64,000 nt of DNA. Origin: Papaver somniferum (Eukaryota; Streptophyta; Magnoliopsida; Ranunculales; Papaveraceae). Positions 59,024-64,000 of this stretch are shown here, piece after piece. Location: the NCBI RefSeq assembly GCF_003573695.1, contig NC_039361.1, positions 93,806,643-93,870,642 of the forward strand, read 5' to 3'. The translations under genes were made by a program, and so were the position numbers. Under the pieces are notes generated by a model that made no database searches, was not told the DNA's origin, and saw nothing but the letters and a program-made list of their open reading frames with translations. Within the stretch, counting starts at the first letter, position 1. Every line of letters begins with the position of its first letter.

Positions 59024-59853
59024 ATGCGGGTTCTTTTTTGGAATATCAATGGTGTTGCGCGTACAGCAGCACATTCTAAGCTTAGGGAGATGATTAGAGA
59101 TTTCCATCCTGAAGTTTTTGGCCTTGCTGAACCAAAAGTGGCGTGCTCGGCAAATTTTGGGAGGAGGCTAATTTCTGAAGGTTATTCTTCGTTTATTATT
59201 AATAATTCTGCTAATTCTGGTATTGCAAATCTTTGGGTTTGTTATAAGGATGGGCTTCATGTTTCTGTAGTTAATTCTAGTAAACAAGCTATTACAATTG
59301 CGGTTGATGGTGTGTATATCTCTTTTGTCCATGCTAGCTACATTCAAACTACTAGGCGCAGGCTTTGGCAGCAACTAGTTATGCAAGATACAATTACACC
59401 TTGGCTTGTCATATGTGATTTTAATTGTATTTTGCGTTTGAATGAGAAGAAAGGTGGCTTGGAAATAAGATCGTCTGTTATTGATGAGTTCAGTGATTGG
59501 ATGGATGATAATGATTGGGCACCAAATTCACTTGGTGTAATAGGCAATCTGGTACTAGGCGTATTTTTAGTAAGTTGGATCGTGCAATTATTAATGCGAC
59601 TTGGATTGCTAAATTTGAGAGTTGGCGGTGTAAAGCTCTTCCTAGGGAAGTTTCCGACCATTCTACTCTTCTTGGATATCCTTTTTCTGTTCCTAGGCCT
59701 TGTCGATCTCCTTTTCGTGTTCAAAAGATGTGGTTTTTACATGGGGATTTTCTCCGGATGGTCAATGAGAGTTGGACTTTGTCTGTTCATGGTTCTCCTG
59801 ATTTTATTTTCTCTTATAAATTGAAGCGGCTGAAGATTGCAATGAAGGATTGA
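59024..59853 (+). pseudogene. LINE G ORF2 N-terminus: apurinic-type endonuclease with one deletion and one stop
   Basis: Start 59024 (MRVLFWNINGVARTA). EEP endonuclease motifs are WNIN, GLAEPKVAC (catalytic Glu), WLVICDFNCILRL (the family Gly of GDFN is Cys) and, in the shifted frame, FTWCNRQSGTRRIFSKLDRAI and REVSDHSTLLG (final Asp-His). A deletion of about 19 bp near 59515 (where E reads NNLFEADSLG) shifts the frame; a TGA at 59851-59853 replaces a Trp codon. It nicked target DNA in the active ancestor. Two changes separate it from the open frame that follows. Confidence 0.88.
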
Positions 59854-59874
59854 AATCTGAGGATTTTTGGTAAT

Positions 59875-62800
59875 GTGAATTCTCGTTTGAAGCAAGACCA
59901 ACTTCGTTTTGAGACAGCAACTCTTATTTCAGATGAGGATCCTAGTGATACTGCTAAGCTAAATGCAATGAAGGATGCTATGAAGACTTTATGTGATACT
60001 CGTTTGCAACAGTTAACTATGCTCAAGCAAAAGTCTAGGAACAAATGGTTGGTGGAGGGTTCAAGTAATTCCAGTTTCTTTCATAATAGCATTAGAATTA
60101 GAAAAAGTTTTAATATTATTTCGGAACTTGTTGATATGAATGGGACTTGTTTGACAAATTATGAGCAGCTTCGTAATCATGTAGTTCAGTTCTATGAAGA
60201 TAAGTTCAATGGCCAAGATCCGGTGATAGAAGGTGATTTATTTGATTTTGAGCATGCTTCAATTTCTGTTGAGGAGAGCAACGCCATGGATATGATTCCA
60301 TCCCCGGAAGAAATTAAGCAAGTTGTTTTTGATCTGAGTGCGGATAGTGCCCCAGGGCCGGATGGTTTCTCTGGTTGTTTCTATCGTCATTGTTGGGATA
60401 TTATTCATGATGATTTAACCAAGGCCATTATTCATTGTTGGAATGTGGGTAGGATTCCAAATGGTGTTAATTCATCTTTTATCATCTTGCTGGATAAGGT
60501 AAGGGGTGCTAATACTCTTCGTAATTTTAGACCAATTGGTCTTAGTAATTTTTTCTTCAAAATTTTTACTAAGATCCTAGCTACTAGACTTGGTACAGTT
60601 TTGGATAAGCTTGTGTCTGAAGAACAGGTAGCCTTCATGAAAGGGAGAAATATTCATGAGAATATTAGCTTGGCGTCGGAGATGGTTAATGAGTTGCATT
60701 ATAAACGCAAGGATGGCAATATAGGCCTTAAACTTGATATTTCTCAAGCTTTTGACACGGTAAATTGGGCTTTTGTGCTTGAAGTTTTCCGTAAGTATGG
60801 TTTTTCTGAAAATTGGTGTGCTTGGGTTTTTAATATCTTGCAGTCTGCTAGAATTTCTGTCATTTTGAATGGTAGTCCAGAAGGTTACTTCAGAATTAAC
60901 AGAGGTTTGCGTCAAGGTGATCCCCTCTCCCCTTTGATTTTTGTCTTGATTGAGGATGTTCTAAGAAGAAATATTATGAAGCTTTTTCGTGATAAGAAGA
61001 TGACGCCCATGGTAACTAGAGGTGGTATTTCTCCTACTCACCTTTTCTTTGCTGATGACATAATGATTTTTTGTAAAGGTAATTCCAAAAGTCTTCACAA
61101 TCTTGTAGACTTGTTGGGAAGATATCAGCGTGCTTCAGGTCAGACTGTTTGTCTCCAAAAGAGTAAGATTTATTATGGTGGTGGTTCTTCGAGTTGGTGT
61201 AATTATATTGCATCTTATTTGGGGATGAGTGTAGCTACTTTTCCAGACCGCTATTTGGGGGTTCAAATTATGCCAGGTATTGTCCGATATAGCCATATTA
61301 GCAATGTTGATGAAAAGATTAGAAATCAGCTTGCTGGTTGGAGAGGGAGGTTATTATCTTTTCATGAACGCATTGTTCTTGTTAAATCAGTTATTGCCAG
61401 TTATTACATTCATAATATGGCTATTTATAAGTGGCCTCGTAAGTTTATTCTTCAATGTGAGAGGGCTATCCGTAACTTTATTTGGTCTGGTGATTCGAAC
61501 ATTAATCGTGTGGTGGTAGTGGCTTATGATAAAATTTGTTGCCCTTTTGAGGAGGGGGGTCTCGGACTAACTCGTATGGACACTATGAACAAAGCTATTA
61601 TTATGAAACTTTGGTGGAAGATTCGTACTTCTACAAAGAAGTGGGCTCTTTTCCTGAAGGAAAAATTATTTGATCGTAAGGGTTGTATTAAGCATTCTGG
61701 GGTTAAATCTTCTATTTTGCCTGGTTTAGGGAGTGTGTATAATTGTGTGGAAAAAAATACTAAGGTCTTAATTGGTGATGGTATAGATACTTCTCTTTAT
61801 TATGACATTTGTTTTGATAAGACTAGTATTGCTGAAGTGCTAAATGATTATTCTCTATATGCAACAGCAAGAGTTAGTGATATTTTAAAGGATGACCTTT
61901 GGGATATTCCTGAAATTCACTTGCAATTCTTGATTGCCGCTGGCCTTGAGTTGAATAGGATGCCAATTCCTATGGGTGGAGCTGATGTTAGGGTATGGAT
62001 GCCGGAGTTGAAGGGTGAGTTCAGCGTTAAATCTGCAACTGAGTTGATTCGGCATAAGTATTCTCGGTTAGAAGGTACGCAACTTTTGTGGAGAAAAGAA
62101 GTTCATCCTGTTCTTGCTGCTCAAAACTGGAAATTCTTACGTGGTGCATGTGCTATGTATGACCTTATTAGGCGCAGGTTCAAGATCTCTCTTGCTAACA
62201 AATGCTGCATGTGTGGTGTTCAAGAGGAAACTCTAACTCATGTGTTATATGAGTGTTGCTTTGCTACAAGAGCCTGGAATTGGCTAGCTGATGTGTTCAA
62301 ATTACAACCTAATGCTAACCTTATTGTTTCTTTTAAAGCAGCAAAAGGAAGGAGTCGTATTTTCCGTGATCTGTGGCTTATTGCCAACCTTGTTCTTAGG
62401 TCGGAGCCATGGCAGTTGCGGAACAAGGTTGTTTTTGAGGATAAAAAGCCTAATTGGAGTATCTTTCATAAGCGCGTTCTGAAGTTGATTCAAGATTATT
62501 CAATTCGGCTCAAGGGTCATATGAACAATAGTGCTGATGATGTTGTTCTTCTGAACTATTTTAGAGTTCAGCACCGTAGTGTGAAGTGGCATCAACCTGT
62601 GGCTTGTTTTTGGTTACCGCCTGAGGCTAATGAATTACAAATTTGTTGTGATGGAGCGGAGAGAGGTAACCCAGGCGTTGCGGGTGCAGGTGTAATAGCT
62701 AGGGATGAGCATTGTTCAGTTCTTGGTGCTATGAGTATTGGGCTAGGAGTCACGACAAATTATTTAGCGGAATTGTATGGCATTATTGTTGGTTTGGAGT

Positions 62801-63096
62801 GGGATATACAATGGGGGTTTTCTCGTATTTGTATTCGGTCTGATTCTATGGGAGTTGTTGAAGCTTTCAAGAATAATTCCGTTCCATGGTTTGCGAGGAA
62901 TAGGTGGATTATGATCTGTAGACACTACACGTCTATACGTTTCATTCACACTTTTAGGGAGGCGAATTTTTCAGCGGATGCAATGGCCAAGCGAGGTTGT
63001 TTATTGGATAATGAAGTGGGAGTTCAATACAATGGGAAACCATTGTTCTTATTTTCTGTTGAACATCCTAATGTTGATTATTTTCGGTTAAAATAG
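59875..63096 (+). CDS. LINE G ORF2 open frame: reverse transcriptase, zf-RVT, RNase H (1073 codons)
   Basis: Longest open frame in the window. It is the C-terminal four-fifths of ORF2; its first Met is internal and it has no natural start of its own. RT runs about residues 150-480, with [54 protein letters not shown] and [15 protein letters not shown]; the active site FADD is at 392-395. The thumb has IHNMAIYKWPRKF. The zf-RVT is C777-x2-C780-x8-H789-x4-C794. RNase H (about 915-1073) has D926, E966, D990 and D1035 in CCDGAERG, AELYGI, RSDS and FSADAMAK, so all four acidic residues are kept. The end YFRLK differs slightly from the usual YFRFK. RT and RNase H activity is chemically possible, but production of the protein is unlikely without an in-frame N-terminus. 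Confidence 0.9.
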   Translation: MNSRLKQDQLRFETATLISDEDPSDTAKLNAMKDAMKTLCDTRLQQLTMLKQKSRNKWLVEGSSNSSFFHNSIRIRKSFNIISELVDMNGTCLTNYEQLRNHVVQFYEDKFNGQDPVIEGDLFDFEHASISVEESNAMDMIPSPEEIKQVVFDLSADSAPGPDGFSGCFYRHCWDIIHDDLTKAIIHCWNVGRIPNGVNSSFIILLDKVRGANTLRNFRPIGLSNFFFKIFTKILATRLGTVLDKLVSEEQVAFMKGRNIHENISLASEMVNELHYKRKDGNIGLKLDISQAFDTVNWAFVLEVFRKYGFSENWCAWVFNILQSARISVILNGSPEGYFRINRGLRQGDPLSPLIFVLIEDVLRRNIMKLFRDKKMTPMVTRGGISPTHLFFADDIMIFCKGNSKSLHNLVDLLGRYQRASGQTVCLQKSKIYYGGGSSSWCNYIASYLGMSVATFPDRYLGVQIMPGIVRYSHISNVDEKIRNQLAGWRGRLLSFHERIVLVKSVIASYYIHNMAIYKWPRKFILQCERAIRNFIWSGDSNINRVVVVAYDKICCPFEEGGLGLTRMDTMNKAIIMKLWWKIRTSTKKWALFLKEKLFDRKGCIKHSGVKSSILPGLGSVYNCVEKNTKVLIGDGIDTSLYYDICFDKTSIAEVLNDYSLYATARVSDILKDDLWDIPEIHLQFLIAAGLELNRMPIPMGGADVRVWMPELKGEFSVKSATELIRHKYSRLEGTQLLWRKEVHPVLAAQNWKFLRGACAMYDLIRRRFKISLANKCCMCGVQEETLTHVLYECCFATRAWNWLADVFKLQPNANLIVSFKAAKGRSRIFRDLWLIANLVLRSEPWQLRNKVVFEDKKPNWSIFHKRVLKLIQDYSIRLKGHMNNSADDVVLLNYFRVQHRSVKWHQPVACFWLPPEANELQICCDGAERGNPGVAGAGVIARDEHCSVLGAMSIGLGVTTNYLAELYGIIVGLEWDIQWGFSRICIRSDSMGVVEAFKNNSVPWFARNRWIMICRHYTSIRFIHTFREANFSADAMAKRGCLLDNEVGVQYNGKPLFLFSVEHPNVDYFRLK

Positions 63097-63108
63097 TTTC
63101 AAGTTTTT

Positions 63109-63125
63109 GGGGTTGTTGTAACCTC
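63109..63125 (+). other. 3'-UTR hairpin of LINE G
   Basis: GGGGTT, loop GTTGT, AACCTC: six pairs. The closing pair is T-A where J and I have C-G and H and K have T-G. It lies 13 nt after the ORF2 stop. Confidence 0.6.
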
Positions 63126-63211
63126 TTTTCTTGTAAACTATTTCTTGTAGATTTTGTTATCTATTAATACAAATTTTTGACTTATCAAAAAAAAAGAGAA
63201 ATATTCACGAA

Positions 63212-64000
63212 AATATTAGCTTGGCCTCTAAGATGGTTAATGAGCTTCATATTAAAAGCAAGGATGGCAATTTGGGAATGAAATTGGATATTTCTCAGGC
63301 TTTTGATACTGTTAGTTGGTATTTTTGTTTTGGAGGTGCTTTGCAGGTATGGTTTCTCTGAGAATTGGTGTACATGGATCCATTCTATCTTACAATCTGC
63401 TCGTATTTCTGTTCTTTTAAATTTCCGTCCGGAAGGGTTCTTCAAAATTAATAGAGGTTTACGTCAAGGTGATACCCTTTATTCCTTGATTTTTGTTTTG
63501 ATTGAAGATGTCCTTAGCAGGAACATTTCTAAGCTTTTTAAGGAGAAGAAAATGTCACCAATGGTTACGAGAAATGGTATTTCCCCTACTCATTTATTCT
63601 TTGCTAATAATATTATGATTTTTTGTAAAGGAAATATGAAAAGTGTGAGAAATCTAGTTTCTTTACTAGAGCAGTATCATCGTGTTTCTGGGCAAACCGT
63701 TTGCAGGCAAAAAAGTAAAATTTATTATAATGGGGGGTCTTTGAGTAGACGGGGAACTATTGTTGATTTTCTTGGTATGAGTCTTGCTTCTTTTCCTGAT
63801 CGTTATTTGGGAGTGCAAATCATGCCAGGGGCGGTGAGATATAGACATATATGTACTGTCATTGATAAAATAAAAATTTAATTAGTTGTCTGGAAAGGTA
63901 AAATGCTTTCATTCCAGGATAGAGTGGTGCTTGTTAAAACTATCATTGCTAGTTATTCCATCCATAATATGGCGGTTTATAAATGGCCTCTAAAGTTCAT
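63212..64000 (+). pseudogene. LINE F' ORF2 fragment, second part (right arm), RT active site FANN
   Basis: Continues F' after [54 protein letters not shown], then [15 protein letters not shown], where the left-arm copy has FADD. A stop follows near 63881 (IDKIKI). The thumb region (VVLVKTIIASYSIHNMAVYKWPLKF) runs to the window end. Both catalytic Asp codons GAT became AAT. Other G-to-A and C-to-T differences from the left arm occur nearby. Dead copy. Confidence 0.83.

Larger units (their letters stand above)
57382..63194 (+). mobile_element. LINE G: youngest and least damaged full-length LINE
   Basis: A 5.81-kb plus-strand insertion in F' with a perfect 17-bp target-site duplication. Order: 5' UTR with pyrimidine run and CTCTGGCGATTTT (57425-57437), ORF1 (57494-59021), ORF2 (59024-63096), 3' UTR hairpin, GACTTATC plus a poly(A) tail of about 9. 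It carries five clear coding lesions in all, far fewer than H, I, E or D. Confidence 0.95.
49102..64000. repeat. Right arm of large inverted duplication (LINE D + LINE F'), with two later insertions
   Basis: Mirror of 42402-49101: D on the minus strand, then F' on the plus strand, continuing beyond the window. Two insertions (50223-52713 and 57382-63194) are absent from the matching sites of the left arm. Confidence 0.88.

Overview
The window is repeat DNA from a plant nuclear genome. I can support no host single-copy gene, rRNA or functional tRNA. The evidence for a plant is the LINE type: L1-clade non-LTR retrotransposons whose ORF1 has a DUF4283-like domain and a CCHC knuckle, and whose ORF2 runs endonuclease, reverse transcriptase (RT), zf-RVT knuckle, RNase H. 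The sequence does not let me name a species.

Roughly 26 kb is an AT-rich tandem satellite with a monomer of about 338 bp, in five blocks: 397-5405, 8026-27550 (with two N gaps), 33280-33588, 40038-40860 and 41941-42401. The monomer looks like an old dimer of about 169 bp and carries a conserved CENP-B-box-like motif. One part has a 7-monomer higher-order repeat of 2351-2352 bp. This organisation suggests centromeric or pericentromeric heterochromatin (inference).

The rest is LINEs of one extended family, nested and rearranged. Minus strand: A (1-396, partial), B (5406-8025), H (27551-33279), I (33629-39694, inside plus-strand J, 33589-40037), K (40861-41659). A segment holding the 3' end of J plus satellite is tandemly duplicated (39756-40497 and 41660-42401). 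From 42402 to the window end lies a large inverted duplication: left arm F(-)/E(+), centre near 49100, right arm D(-)/F'(+). The right arm alone received a 2.5-kb chimeric insertion (50223-52713, containing ORF1-only element C) and LINE G (57382-63194). Both have 17-bp target-site duplications, and the left arm keeps the empty sites, so both post-date the inversion.

Autonomous members encode ORF1 (RNA binding) followed almost at once by ORF2 (nicking, reverse transcription, RNase H). Every copy here is damaged. G is the least damaged and keeps a 1073-codon RT/zf-RVT/RNase H frame. A, B and C are a distinct non-autonomous class: ORF1 only, with its own C-terminal module and no ORF2, but with a similar 3' end. 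A small 3'-UTR hairpin with compensatory changes is present in all autonomous members whose 3' end is visible, and different hairpins sit in B and C. Presumably the ORF1-only elements move in trans with the ORF2 protein of their relatives.
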